Assembly: GCA_958295875.1 (NCBI GenBank)
Contig: OY282379.1
Location: 2,294,001-2,358,000 of the forward strand
Source of the DNA: an uncultured Pseudomonadales bacterium
GTDB lineage: Bacteria; Pseudomonadota; Gammaproteobacteria; Pseudomonadales; Azotimanducaceae
DNA length: 64,000 bases
Direction of reading: 5' to 3'
Shown here: positions 25,870 to 34,496 of the stretch, piece after piece
Layout: the number at the start of each line of letters is the position of its first letter
How positions within the stretch are numbered: the stretch's first letter is position 1
Made by a program: the position numbers and the translations under genes
The notes under the pieces: generated by a model
Databases searched by the model: none
Seen by the model: the letters and a program-made list of their open reading frames with translations, nothing else
What the model was told of the DNA's origin: nothing

Positions 25870-27996
25870 ATGGCATTACTGGGCACTGTGCATTACGACG
25901 TGCGTGAAGGCGTCGCGCTGCTCACCGTGGACAATCCGCCGGTGAACCCGATGAGTTCGGGTGTGCGCTACTACCTTTCTCAGCACTTGCAGACGGCGCT
26001 GGCGGACGACGCCGTCAGCGCGGTGGTGATTACCGGCAAGGGGCGCGCGTTCATCGCCGGCGCAGACATTCGAGACTTCGGCAAGACACCGAATCCAGAC
26101 GAACAACCGAAGCGGCCGGCTGGCGCCATCATTGAAGAGAGCGAGAAGCCCATCGTCGCCGCCATCAACGGCACGGCCTTCGGCGGCGGTTTGGAGCACG
26201 CGCTCACCTGCCATTACCGCGTCGCGGCGCCCGGTGCGCCGGTGGGATTGCCGGAAGTCAAGCTCGGCCTCTTGCCCGGCGGCGGCGGAACGCAGCGCCT
26301 GCCACGCGTGATCGGTGCCGAACGCGCCATGCAGGCCATCCTCTCCGGCGATCCGTTCGACACCGAAGAAGCCCTGCAGCTCGGCATCATCGACGAGATC
26401 ATCGAAGGTGATTTGGTGGCCGGCGCCATCGCCTTCGCCAAGCGCAAGGCGGCGGCCGGGGCACCGCATCCACTGGTGCGCAATCGCCGCGACAAGATCG
26501 ACGCAGACCGCGCCAATCCCGATGTGTTCAAGGCTGGCGAGGCATATCTTGCGCGTCGGATGCGCGGCCAGTTCAACGGCCAAATGGCCTTCGACTCCGT
26601 GAAGGCGGCGGTGGAGCTCGACGACTTCGACGATGGCATGCGCGCCGAGCAAGCGAACTTCCGGCGCTGCCACGATCACGAGCAACGCGCCGCGATGATT
26701 CACATGTTCTTCGCGGAACGGCAAGGCGCGAAGATAGCCGACGTGCCCGCCGACACGAAGAGGAAGCCCATCACCAGCGCGGCGACCGTGGGCGGCGGAC
26801 TGATGGGTGGCGGCATCGCCATGAGCTTCGCGGACGCGGGCATTCCGGTGAAAGTGCTGGAAACGAGCCAAGAAGCGTTGGACAAGGGCTTGGGCACTGT
26901 GCGCAACAACTACGAACGCATGGTGCGCAGCGGCCGCATTAGCGCAGAACAACGCGACGAGCGCTTGGGGCGCATCGAAGGCGTGCTGGATTACAGCGCC
27001 ATCGGCGACGCGGACGTGGTGGTGGAAGCGGTTTACGAGAATCTCGATCTCAAGAAACAGATCTTCGAGAAGCTGGACGCCACGATGAAGGAAGGCGCCG
27101 TGCTGGCCAGCAATACCTCGGCGTTGGATTTGGATCAGATGGCGGCGATGACCAAGCGCCCCGAGGACGTCGTGGGCACGCACTTCTTCAGCCCGGCCAA
27201 CATCATGCAACTGTTGGAAGTGGTGCGCGGCGCCGAAACGAGCAACGAAACGCTGGCCACCGCCATGGCGCTTGGCAAAGTGATCGGCAAGATTCCCGTG
27301 ATGTCCACCAATGCCCCCGGCTTCATCGGCAATCGCATGCTCGGTGGCTATACGCGGCAAGCTGGCGAAATCATCTTGCATGGCGCGCTGCCGGAACAGG
27401 TGGACAAAGCGATCTTCGATTTCGGATTCAACATGGGGCCGTTCGCGATGAATGATCTGGTCGGCCTGGACCTTGGCTGGCGGGCGCGCAAGATGGCTGG
27501 CACCAAAGACGAAGACAAGCCGCTCACCGCCGTCATCCCAGACAAGTTGTGTGAACTCGGCCGCTACGGGCAAAAGACCGGCGCTGGCTTCTACCAATAC
27601 CCGCAGGGCAGCCGCCAAGGCCAGCCGGACGCGGCGGTGGCGCAGATCATTGAGGAAACCGCTGCCGAGATGGGCATTGAACGCCGTGAAATCGACGATG
27701 CGGAGGTGCTGAAACGCTGCCTCTATCCGCTCATCAACATCGGTGCCCAATTGCTGGACGACGGCATTGCCCAACGCGCCAGCGACATCGACGTGGTGTA
27801 TGTGTACGGCTACGGCTTTCCGAAGTACCGCGGCGGCCCCATGTACTACGCAGACCAAGTGGGCCTGCAAGAAATCTACCGCGATATCTTGGCCTACCAC
27901 CAGCAATACGGCGACGTTTGGCGGCCAGCGCCGTTGCTCAAGCGGCTCGCGGAAACTGGCAGTTCATTCGCCGCTTTCGATGCCGAGCGAGCTTGA
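25870..27996 (+). CDS. fused enoyl-CoA hydratase / 3-hydroxyacyl-CoA dehydrogenase (FadB/FadJ-like)
   Basis: A 708-residue bifunctional beta-oxidation enzyme. The N-terminal crotonase domain (1-190) shows 'FIAGADIRDF' (oxyanion hole) and 'NGTAFGGGLEHAL'. The dehydrogenase domain starts near 300 with the NAD-binding 'VGGGLMGGGIAMSFADAG', and two C-terminal helical HAD domains complete it ('KTGAGFYQY', 'YGYGFPKYRGGPMYYAD'). Together they hydrate trans-2-enoyl-CoA and oxidise the L-3-hydroxyacyl-CoA. The start ATG follows a clear AGGAG. The thiolase partner is not in the window. An ASCH-domain gene begins six bases after its stop. Confidence 0.93.
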   Translation: MALLGTVHYDVREGVALLTVDNPPVNPMSSGVRYYLSQHLQTALADDAVSAVVITGKGRAFIAGADIRDFGKTPNPDEQPKRPAGAIIEESEKPIVAAINGTAFGGGLEHALTCHYRVAAPGAPVGLPEVKLGLLPGGGGTQRLPRVIGAERAMQAILSGDPFDTEEALQLGIIDEIIEGDLVAGAIAFAKRKAAAGAPHPLVRNRRDKIDADRANPDVFKAGEAYLARRMRGQFNGQMAFDSVKAAVELDDFDDGMRAEQANFRRCHDHEQRAAMIHMFFAERQGAKIADVPADTKRKPITSAATVGGGLMGGGIAMSFADAGIPVKVLETSQEALDKGLGTVRNNYERMVRSGRISAEQRDERLGRIEGVLDYSAIGDADVVVEAVYENLDLKKQIFEKLDATMKEGAVLASNTSALDLDQMAAMTKRPEDVVGTHFFSPANIMQLLEVVRGAETSNETLATAMALGKVIGKIPVMSTNAPGFIGNRMLGGYTRQAGEIILHGALPEQVDKAIFDFGFNMGPFAMNDLVGLDLGWRARKMAGTKDEDKPLTAVIPDKLCELGRYGQKTGAGFYQYPQGSRQGQPDAAVAQIIEETAAEMGIERREIDDAEVLKRCLYPLINIGAQLLDDGIAQRASDIDVVYVYGYGFPKYRGGPMYYADQVGLQEIYRDILAYHQQYGDVWRPAPLLKRLAETGSSFAAFDAERA

Positions 27997-28002
27997 GCGG
28001 CG

Positions 28003-28578
28003 TTGCAGTTCACCACCCGCAACAGCGATGCGATTCGCGCCGGCGACGTAACGGTTTCGTTCCGCCACTGGCGACGGCCACACGCCAAGGTTGGCAGCGT
28101 CTATCGGCTGCGTGGCGGCGGCGTTGTTGAGGTTGTCGCCCTGCGTGAGGTGTGCCTCTCGGCGATCAGCGCCGAGGACGTGCGGCGGGCTGGCTTCGAC
28201 GATGTGGAATCGTTGGCGGCGTTTCTGCGCCTGCCACTCGACGCCGCGGTCACGCGCGTCGATTTCCGGCTAACCGACGAGGAAAATCTCAAACGTCCGC
28301 CGGTGTTATCGTCCGACGCAGTGCGGGTGAAGCTGCAGAAGATGGACCAGCGCGGCGCGACGCCGTGGACGATGCGCGTGCTGACGCTGATCGCCGACAA
28401 CCCAGCAACCCGCGCCGCCGATCTCGCGCCGGCCGTAGGCTGGCCAACGCCGGTGTTCAAAGCGAACGTGCGCAAGCTGAAAGCGCTAGGGCTGACGCGC
28501 AGCTTGCAGACCGGCTATGAACTCACCGAGTTGGGTTTCAGCGTGACGGCTGTTGGAGGAGTCGAGAGGATCCAGTAG
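28003..28578 (+). CDS. ASCH-like (PUA-fold) domain with C-terminal winged helix
   Basis: A 191-residue protein. Residues 1-90 resemble an ASCH domain: 'VTVSFRHWRRPHAKVGSVYR', then 'ISAEDVRRAGFDDVESLAAFL', where the beta-barrel would bind nucleic acid or a modified nucleotide. The C-terminal 90 residues look like a winged helix ('AADLAPAVGWPTPVFKANVR'). The only plausible start is a TTG at 28003, six bases after the FadJ-like stop and in the same frame, which implies reinitiation or coupling. Its function is unknown. ASCH proteins include RNA/DNA-binding regulators and nucleases. It converges on the defence-like cassette. Confidence 0.65.
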   Translation: MQFTTRNSDAIRAGDVTVSFRHWRRPHAKVGSVYRLRGGGVVEVVALREVCLSAISAEDVRRAGFDDVESLAAFLRLPLDAAVTRVDFRLTDEENLKRPPVLSSDAVRVKLQKMDQRGATPWTMRVLTLIADNPATRAADLAPAVGWPTPVFKANVRKLKALGLTRSLQTGYELTELGFSVTAVGGVERIQ

Positions 28579-28672
28579 CTCGCTGACATCAGCGCGCTTC
28601 AGGTAGCGCCTTTCGTGCTTCGCCGCGTTTCGCCGGACCTGTTCTGTCTTGGTGGACGCCGATCTTCGGCAT

Positions 28673-29380
28673 CTACTGCCCCTCTTCGATTCGTTTCAGG
28701 ACCTCGCTTCCCGCGGGTGTCAGACGGTATCGCTGCTTGCTGCTGCGCGGCTTGCCCGGGATGGTCATTTCGACCAGGCCCGCCTGTAGAGCGGGGATCA
28801 GATAGATTTGGTTGAAGTGATTCCGGTGTTTTAGGCCAAGAGCCTCCTGAAGGCTCTGCCTAGACATTTCTCCCGACAGCGCCTGCAGCAGTCGAACTTG
28901 CCCGGCGACTTGCTCGGTAACTTGTCCGGCGACTTGCTCGGTGACTTGCTCGGTAACTTGTCCGGTAACTTGGTCGGTGACTTGCCCGGCGACTTCCCCG
29001 GCGACTTCCCCGGTGGCTTGGTCGGTGGCTTGGCCAGTGACTTCGGGGATGGCTGCCAGTTCTCCCCCGGCGGCTTGTCGCACCTCCGGGTTGGGCCGGA
29101 AGGTCACCGTAACGAAGCTGTCTGCCTCGAACTCTGGTTCCGGGCAGTCCACGGCCTTCGCGCCATCGCGGATGCGCCGGATGCCGGTGCCCGCCTTCTC
29201 GATGAAGTCGATGCGATGCAGCAGGTCGGCGACGAGCGGGTTGCGCCGCAGGCTCTTGTGGCCTAGATCGGTCAAGGTCACGCCCTTCGGCAGGCTGCCG
29301 GGACCGATCACCTCGATGCGGTCGGCGTACAGTTCGACGAAGACGTTGGCGCCTTGGAGAAACCAATCACGGTGCATCAC
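28673..29380 (-). CDS. truncated duplicate of the AlbA_2/ATP-binding gene, C-terminal part only
   Basis: A 235-residue open frame matching residues 280 to the end of the full-length gene at 34496-36070. The match at DNA level is very close over the first 300 bases and looser beyond. It lacks the AlbA_2 domain and breaks inside the ATPase N-box (intact NAVMHRD; here only VMHRD remains), so it cannot bind ATP like the parent. Homology begins at the base after the PIN gene's stop (TAA GTG ATG), so GTG 29380 or ATG 29377 could start it by coupling. It keeps a different 12-bp repeat array and the C-terminal winged helix ('[16 protein letters not shown]'). It may be a DNA-binding remnant or a decaying pseudogene. 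Confidence 0.7.
   Translation of the reverse strand: MMHRDWFLQGANVFVELYADRIEVIGPGSLPKGVTLTDLGHKSLRRNPLVADLLHRIDFIEKAGTGIRRIRDGAKAVDCPEPEFEADSFVTVTFRPNPEVRQAAGGELAAIPEVTGQATDQATGEVAGEVAGQVTDQVTGQVTEQVTEQVAGQVTEQVAGQVRLLQALSGEMSRQSLQEALGLKHRNHFNQIYLIPALQAGLVEMTIPGKPRSSKQRYRLTPAGSEVLKRIEEGQ
28897..29040. repeat. 12-bp tandem array, 12 units, coding
   Basis: Twelve consecutive 12-base units of form CTTGNYCGGYRA on the plus strand. On the minus strand they encode four-residue repeats such as GQVT, EQVT and EQVA. The period keeps frame, so slippage would change linker length only. Confidence 0.9.
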
Positions 29381-29791
29381 TTACGCTATTCGGGCTTCCG
29401 CAACTCCTTCGTTTCTCGCTGCGTCCGCGAGCTCTCGGTCTAGCGTTGCGAGCCTTGCCCGTCGTCGCGTCGCCGTTTCCAGGTAAGCAGCGTCGTAGCC
29501 GCTTAGATTGTGGCGTCGGGCTAGGGCAACAACCTGTTCGTCGTCTTGCTCGCTATCGCCTTCCGGCCGCAGCTGGCGAATGGCTTGCAAGTGGCTCTCC
29601 GCCGCACCACGCGCGATGCGCCCTTGCTTCTCAGCGACCAGCAAGACGCTTCTCACTTCGTGCCAGAACAGGTCTGGGACGACCATGACATCGGATTCGG
29701 CCGTTTCGATCACGGAATCAGCAAGGGCCGTTCCCTCGCGGTCGCGCAGACGCCAAGCGATGGCAACCGAAGCGTCGACGATGACTGGCAT
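29381..29791 (-). CDS. PIN-domain RNase, VapC-like toxin without visible antitoxin
   Basis: A 136-residue PIN domain. The acidic metal-binding residues are visible: D6 in 'VIVDASVA', E in 'FWHEVRSVLL', D in 'GYDAAYLE' and D in 'LATLDREL'. VapC toxins of this size cleave tRNA or rRNA and are normally encoded just after a small VapB antitoxin. Here the upstream neighbour is the Res gene (five-base gap) and no small antitoxin frame precedes it. The gene therefore either acts as a nuclease effector of the cassette or is neutralised by another protein. The stop abuts the truncated AlbA_2 copy. Confidence 0.83.
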   Translation of the reverse strand: MPVIVDASVAIAWRLRDREGTALADSVIETAESDVMVVPDLFWHEVRSVLLVAEKQGRIARGAAESHLQAIRQLRPEGDSEQDDEQVVALARRHNLSGYDAAYLETATRRRARLATLDRELADAARNEGVAEARIA

Positions 29792-29796
29792 TAGGG

Positions 29797-32646
29797 CTAG
29801 CGCCGGCCTTCGTCACGCCATTGGAGAAACTCCTCGTGCGTCATGTTCGCGCCGCTTGCGTCGCGCACTCGGAACATCTCGGCGGCGACGAGCTTGAAGA
29901 CCATCGCACGGAAGGTTGCGAAGTCGCCCTTGAACTCGCTTTGGTTCACCCGTATGTACTTCCATTCAGTGCCCGTGGCGTGACTAACGCGGCGGCACCA
30001 ATCGTGCATCGCGGCGTCCTTCTCCTCGGTGCCTTCCCAAACGCGCCCCTTCGTCTCGATCACCCAGTTCACGATCTCACCGTCCAGATCGCGTTGCACC
30101 GCCACCCAGTCTGGGTAGTAGAAGCCGATGGCACCGCTAGGCTTCAGGTAGTCCACCCGAAAGATGGTGCCGGACGCGCCTTGCTCCGTGGTGCCGAGGG
30201 CGGCGAAGCGCAGGATATCGGGCGCACGGTTTAGGAACTCGGCGAACTGGCGCTCGAAGTTGTTGTAGGTGGCAACGTAGTTGAACACGGTCTTATCTGC
30301 CTGCAAGGGCGGGAGGTCACGGCGCCAGTGAAAGGGTTTCGTTTCGGACAGATGGAACTCTTGATTGTCGAACTCTATCTCGCGGCGTTCTACCGTGAGA
30401 TCGGCAACCTTGCGGACAAGGTATTTGGCGATGCCCTCCATGATCTCCGGTCGAGTTAGATGGGAGCGCGGGACGTCGTCATCCAATTCGATCTCCCGGC
30501 CGAAACAACGGCTCGTGATGTAGTCGCGTATCATTGGGTATAACTCGGCAAAGCGATTGGTCAGACCTGCCTTCGCAGCAACTCGATTGGTCAAATCCGC
30601 CAGAAGCTCTTGGACGGGTCGCAGGCTGCCGGCGATGTCCTCTTGATGCACTTCGGTGTCCGTCGTGGCGAATTCCAGCTTCAACGTGATCCGGAACGGT
30701 TCATCGAGCTCCTCTTGGTCGAATATCGGTTGGAGGGACTGCACATCCAGCCCCGATAGCTTGTGGTGGTCGTATTTCAGGCTTGGCTTGGTGATGGGAA
30801 TGGCGACATCGTACTTCAACCGTTCCCGCACGGCCTCGATAATGATCGGCGGCGGCGGATTGGTCGGTGTGCTCGCGACGCCGACGCCCTCCCTCTCCAG
30901 TTGGTTGCGCAGGAGGTTGAGCAGGTTGCGCGTGCCGAGCACCTCTAGGGTCTGCGTCCGGTCCGGGCTCACCTGGGACATCAGGCGCAACCCGCGGCCG
31001 ATCACCTGTTCCGGGAGTATCTCGGGCTTCGCGGTGAACGGCCGCAGCCCCAGCACCACCGTCACGTTGCGCACATCCCATCCCTCGCGCAGCATCATCA
31101 CGCTGACGATGGCCTTGATCCCACTCTCGGCCTTGTCGATGTCCCGCGCCGCCTGTCGCGCCTTTTCGAGGTCTCCCTTCCTGATCTCACCCGTGGAGTC
31201 GGTATGGATGACGAGTATCTCGGATTTCTTGAAACCGAACTCCTTGGTCTTACACAGATGTTCGCCCAGTGCGTCGGCGTAGCTGTTCTTCTCCGCCATG
31301 ATGAAGAGCACCGGCATGATGTCCAACCTCCTGTACACCTTCCGATGTTCCTTCCAGCGCTTGACAGCAGCCTGTAGCCAGTAGCCGTACTTCTCCGCCA
31401 CGTTTTCCTTGGTAACCCCATCAGGGTCTTCGGTCGGCTGATTTCGATTGGCTTCCCCGGTCACGATGAGGGGTGCCTTGACGATTCGATCTTCCACGGC
31501 CTGCGCCAGCGGATAGTCCACGATCGTCCAGGGGAAATACATCTTTTGCTGGTCCTTCGGGGTGGCCGAAAAATCCAACCACGCGCTGATGCCGTTGGGC
31601 ATCGCCTGATGGATCGCCAGCAAGGACTTGCTCCAAGCCAGCTTTTCGTCGTGGACATGGTGCGCCTCGTCATTCAGCACGACGAGATCCTTCAGCGACT
31701 TCACGCGCTCCAACATGGAGCGCTGACCGGATGACGCGATGTCCTGCGCCGGTTTCCTGCCCAGAAGCGCCTCGACGGCGTTCTCCGGCATCCACTCCTG
31801 GTCTCGTGACTCGTAGAGCTGGTGGATGTTGGTGAGGAGGAGGTTTCCAGACGGGTCCGGCTCGGCAGCCTCCCCGCGGAGGATCACCTTCTGTGAGAAG
31901 TTGGCCTTCCACTCTGGGGGGATCAACGGCAATTCGTGGAATATGCGGTTACTCGCGAAGTCCTTTTCCAGCCGTTGATACACGATCACGTTGGGGGCCA
32001 CGATGAGGAAGTTGGTGGAGAGATCCGAGCCGGGTATGCGTTGCTTGTGGAGGCGAGACCAGACGACTGCCATCGCCATCACCCAAGTCTTGCCCGAGCC
32101 GGTGGCCATCTTGAACGCCAACCGCCGCAGGTTTTCGGGAGGCAAGTCCTGCACACCTTCCGCTTTCAGTTCTGGGACGTAGCGGCGAAGCTGGCGTTTC
32201 CCTTCCATCGTCGTCTGAAACTCGATGTTCTTCGAGAGTAGGTCCTTCTCGTATGTCTTCCCGTGTGCCTTGATGAGCGCCTTGGTGTCGCGCTGGCCGG
32301 CGATCTCCACCAGCCAAACCAGCGTCTCGATCGCTTCCCGCTGGCAGAAGTAGTACCGGAACGGCGCATCAAAGCCGGTGACCTCGTGATCCTCCTCGAA
32401 CCAGTATTCGAACAGACGGCGGGTCACCTCGGAGGCGCCTGGATAACCGCCGTCGCGCCAAGCGTCCACGGCATTGCGAATCTTCGGTGTCAGCAAGAGT
32501 TCGCTCGGCCGGCGGCCAGAATCATCCTCGCGCCAGCCGGTTGGTGCGCTATCGTCCTTGACCAAGTGGGAGACGGGCGGCTCCCACGGCCGGCGGTTCG
32601 GAATTCCCGGCAAGTCCTTGTCGTAGGCGATGACCGAGTGCGCCAC
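29797..32646 (-). CDS. type III restriction enzyme-like Res subunit (SF2 helicase plus PD-(D/E)XK nuclease)
   Basis: A 949-residue protein of the type III Res group. Walker A is 'ATGSGKT' (181-187) and motif II is 'NDEAHH' (326-330). A conserved helicase C-terminal region follows ('MMLREGWDVRNVTVVLGLRP', then EQVIGRGLR). The C-terminal nuclease reads 'YPDWVAV' (D846) and 'IETKG' (E864, K866), a PD-(x)n-E-x-K site. Res subunits translocate or diffuse along DNA after Mod recognition and cleave when two unmodified sites meet. GTG 32646 starts two bases after the Mod stop, the normal mod-res order. The helicase and nuclease motifs all appear intact. Confidence 0.92.
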   Translation of the reverse strand: MAHSVIAYDKDLPGIPNRRPWEPPVSHLVKDDSAPTGWREDDSGRRPSELLLTPKIRNAVDAWRDGGYPGASEVTRRLFEYWFEEDHEVTGFDAPFRYYFCQREAIETLVWLVEIAGQRDTKALIKAHGKTYEKDLLSKNIEFQTTMEGKRQLRRYVPELKAEGVQDLPPENLRRLAFKMATGSGKTWVMAMAVVWSRLHKQRIPGSDLSTNFLIVAPNVIVYQRLEKDFASNRIFHELPLIPPEWKANFSQKVILRGEAAEPDPSGNLLLTNIHQLYESRDQEWMPENAVEALLGRKPAQDIASSGQRSMLERVKSLKDLVVLNDEAHHVHDEKLAWSKSLLAIHQAMPNGISAWLDFSATPKDQQKMYFPWTIVDYPLAQAVEDRIVKAPLIVTGEANRNQPTEDPDGVTKENVAEKYGYWLQAAVKRWKEHRKVYRRLDIMPVLFIMAEKNSYADALGEHLCKTKEFGFKKSEILVIHTDSTGEIRKGDLEKARQAARDIDKAESGIKAIVSVMMLREGWDVRNVTVVLGLRPFTAKPEILPEQVIGRGLRLMSQVSPDRTQTLEVLGTRNLLNLLRNQLEREGVGVASTPTNPPPPIIIEAVRERLKYDVAIPITKPSLKYDHHKLSGLDVQSLQPIFDQEELDEPFRITLKLEFATTDTEVHQEDIAGSLRPVQELLADLTNRVAAKAGLTNRFAELYPMIRDYITSRCFGREIELDDDVPRSHLTRPEIMEGIAKYLVRKVADLTVERREIEFDNQEFHLSETKPFHWRRDLPPLQADKTVFNYVATYNNFERQFAEFLNRAPDILRFAALGTTEQGASGTIFRVDYLKPSGAIGFYYPDWVAVQRDLDGEIVNWVIETKGRVWEGTEEKDAAMHDWCRRVSHATGTEWKYIRVNQSEFKGDFATFRAMVFKLVAAEMFRVRDASGANMTHEEFLQWRDEGRR

Positions 32647-32648
32647 TG

Positions 32649-34496
32649 CTATTTCACCCGCACGTCGAACAACTGCGATGTGTCGTTGCCGAAGATGTCG
32701 ATCACCTTGACCAGCACTCGATACCGGCCGGGCCTCTCATAGGTGTGTGGGTCGGACGCGAGGGAGAGCTTCCGGTCCTTGCGGGTGCGGTAGGTCACCC
32801 ATCCCTGCATGAAGGTATCGTTCCGAAAATCCCAATCGACCGCCCAGTAATCGATGTAATCCGACCACTTCCCGACCTTGCTCCGCACTTCGTCCGGGAT
32901 GAGTTCCGCGTTGGGGATGACGAAATCCTTGAGTGTGACTTGTGCGGTGAGTTTCTTTGGCTTCCTGATCGTGGCGTCCAGATAGGCCAACTCGAAGAAG
33001 CGAACGTCGCCCTTGTCAGCGGCCTGCTGCTCCATCACCTCTCGTGGTATTTGCAGAAGTAGGAGTTTCACGCCCCTACTCTTTGCGTCCTGAACCACGA
33101 GATTCTGCAGGCCCATCTCCCATTCCCAACCGAGGACATGCAGTTCCTTTTGTTTCAGCTTGAGACATTCTTCCACCGCGGATTGGATTTCGCTGATGGT
33201 CACCGGGGCATCCACAGCACCAATATGCACCATGGCCTTGCCCCTCTTGCCGTGCAGGTGGACCATGCCTGCCACCGGCTGGGCAACGTAGAGTTTGAGA
33301 ATGAAGGAAAGATATTCGTAGAGTGCCCTCTCGGTAATGGGTTTCTCTTTCTTTTCCCCGAAGGTCACGTCCTGCCAGTATTGGCGTTCATATTTTCCAA
33401 GGTTCAGAACATCGAACGGCTTGCAGTTCTCGATGCCGAGCAACCGCTTGCGGGTGACATGGATGCCCCAACGGCCGAGGTCGCAGCCGATCCAGCGGCG
33501 ATCTGTGAGTTCGCAGGCCTTCAGAGTTGTACCGGAACCTACAAAGAAATCAGCCACGAGCCCTTCTGGAGGTGCTAGTCCGGCTACCAACTTCTGCAAT
33601 AGAGCGAGGGGTTTTTGTGTTGCATAGCCGGTTCGCTCGTTCGCGGACGGTGCTTCGATTGATACATTTACAACATCATCAGGATGTTTTCCTTTAGGAT
33701 TCAGGCCTTGGGTTCCAAAATCTCTCCCTCCGCGCACATTGCCAATATGATGGCTGAATCGCTCTCGGGTTGCTTCAGCATACTCTGTACGCAGTGGGTC
33801 AGCGTTAAAGTACCAGTCATTCCCATTGGCATACCAAAAGATATTGTCATGTCTACGACTAAATCGCCCTGGGCTAACGCCTGCTCCAGAGTAATACCAT
33901 ATGATTTCGTTGATAAAGGACTTTGCGCCGAAGAGCTCGTCGAGCATAGATTTAATCAGATCACTCACTCGCCAGTCTACATGAACAGCAATTGTTCCCG
34001 ACCGGTTCAATAAGTCCTTCATTACTCGTAGGCGGTCCCACATCATAGGGACATACGAATTTAGCCCGTACCCCCAAGTATCTCTATAGGCTTTTTCCTC
34101 AATGATTGACTGCTTTTTGTGTATTTCATCTCCCGAATTACCAATAGGCGTTTCGAACGAAAAGTCTGCCCCGGTCGCAAATGGCGGATCGATATAGATG
34201 AAGTCTATTTTCCCGGAAAACTTCTCCAGAAGCGAACCCATCACCAGCAGGTTGTCTCCCCAGATGAGCTTGTTCCTCCATCCATCTTCAAAGGTGTCAC
34301 CCTCGCTACCCTCGTAAACGTCAAACAGCGATGTCTGCATACCGCCCTTCTTTGCCTCGCGTGCGGCACGGCTCTCGTTGACGGTCTCGATGATCTGGAA
34401 CGGCAGGTTAACTCGCGGAACTTCCTTGGGCGTTCCGTCATCGTTGTACTTGCCGGGCCAGACCAGCTCGGTCTTCGTGACGTCGATCTTCGCCAT
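32649..34496 (-). CDS. type III-like DNA methyltransferase, Mod subunit (beta-class)
   Basis: A 615-residue amino-methyltransferase. The catalytic DPPF (103-106) comes before the SAM-binding 'DFFVGSGTTLKA' (316-326), the beta-class order typical of type III Mod. The region between them (about 130-310) should include target recognition. The C-terminal 240 residues are extra, probably for Res contact and specificity. It likely methylates adenine N6 in an asymmetric site, by family. Part of the gene is strikingly AT-rich (21 G+C in 60 bases at 34081-34140), unlike its surroundings, which suggests foreign origin. Its ATG shares a base with the preceding TAA (TAATG), so translation is tied to the AlbA_2 gene. 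Confidence 0.9.
   Translation of the reverse strand: MAKIDVTKTELVWPGKYNDDGTPKEVPRVNLPFQIIETVNESRAAREAKKGGMQTSLFDVYEGSEGDTFEDGWRNKLIWGDNLLVMGSLLEKFSGKIDFIYIDPPFATGADFSFETPIGNSGDEIHKKQSIIEEKAYRDTWGYGLNSYVPMMWDRLRVMKDLLNRSGTIAVHVDWRVSDLIKSMLDELFGAKSFINEIIWYYSGAGVSPGRFSRRHDNIFWYANGNDWYFNADPLRTEYAEATRERFSHHIGNVRGGRDFGTQGLNPKGKHPDDVVNVSIEAPSANERTGYATQKPLALLQKLVAGLAPPEGLVADFFVGSGTTLKACELTDRRWIGCDLGRWGIHVTRKRLLGIENCKPFDVLNLGKYERQYWQDVTFGEKKEKPITERALYEYLSFILKLYVAQPVAGMVHLHGKRGKAMVHIGAVDAPVTISEIQSAVEECLKLKQKELHVLGWEWEMGLQNLVVQDAKSRGVKLLLLQIPREVMEQQAADKGDVRFFELAYLDATIRKPKKLTAQVTLKDFVIPNAELIPDEVRSKVGKWSDYIDYWAVDWDFRNDTFMQGWVTYRTRKDRKLSLASDPHTYERPGRYRVLVKVIDIFGNDTSQLFDVRVK

Noticed and set aside
25876..27906. 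676-codon open frame on the minus strand
   Set aside because: It is entirely antisense to the well-supported FadB/FadJ-like gene and has no recognisable motifs; long antisense frames are expected at this GC content.
28897..29040. Tandem 12-bp units that could be mistaken for a CRISPR-like array
   Set aside because: The units are contiguous without spacers, keep codon phase and lie inside a protein-coding frame; no cas genes are near.
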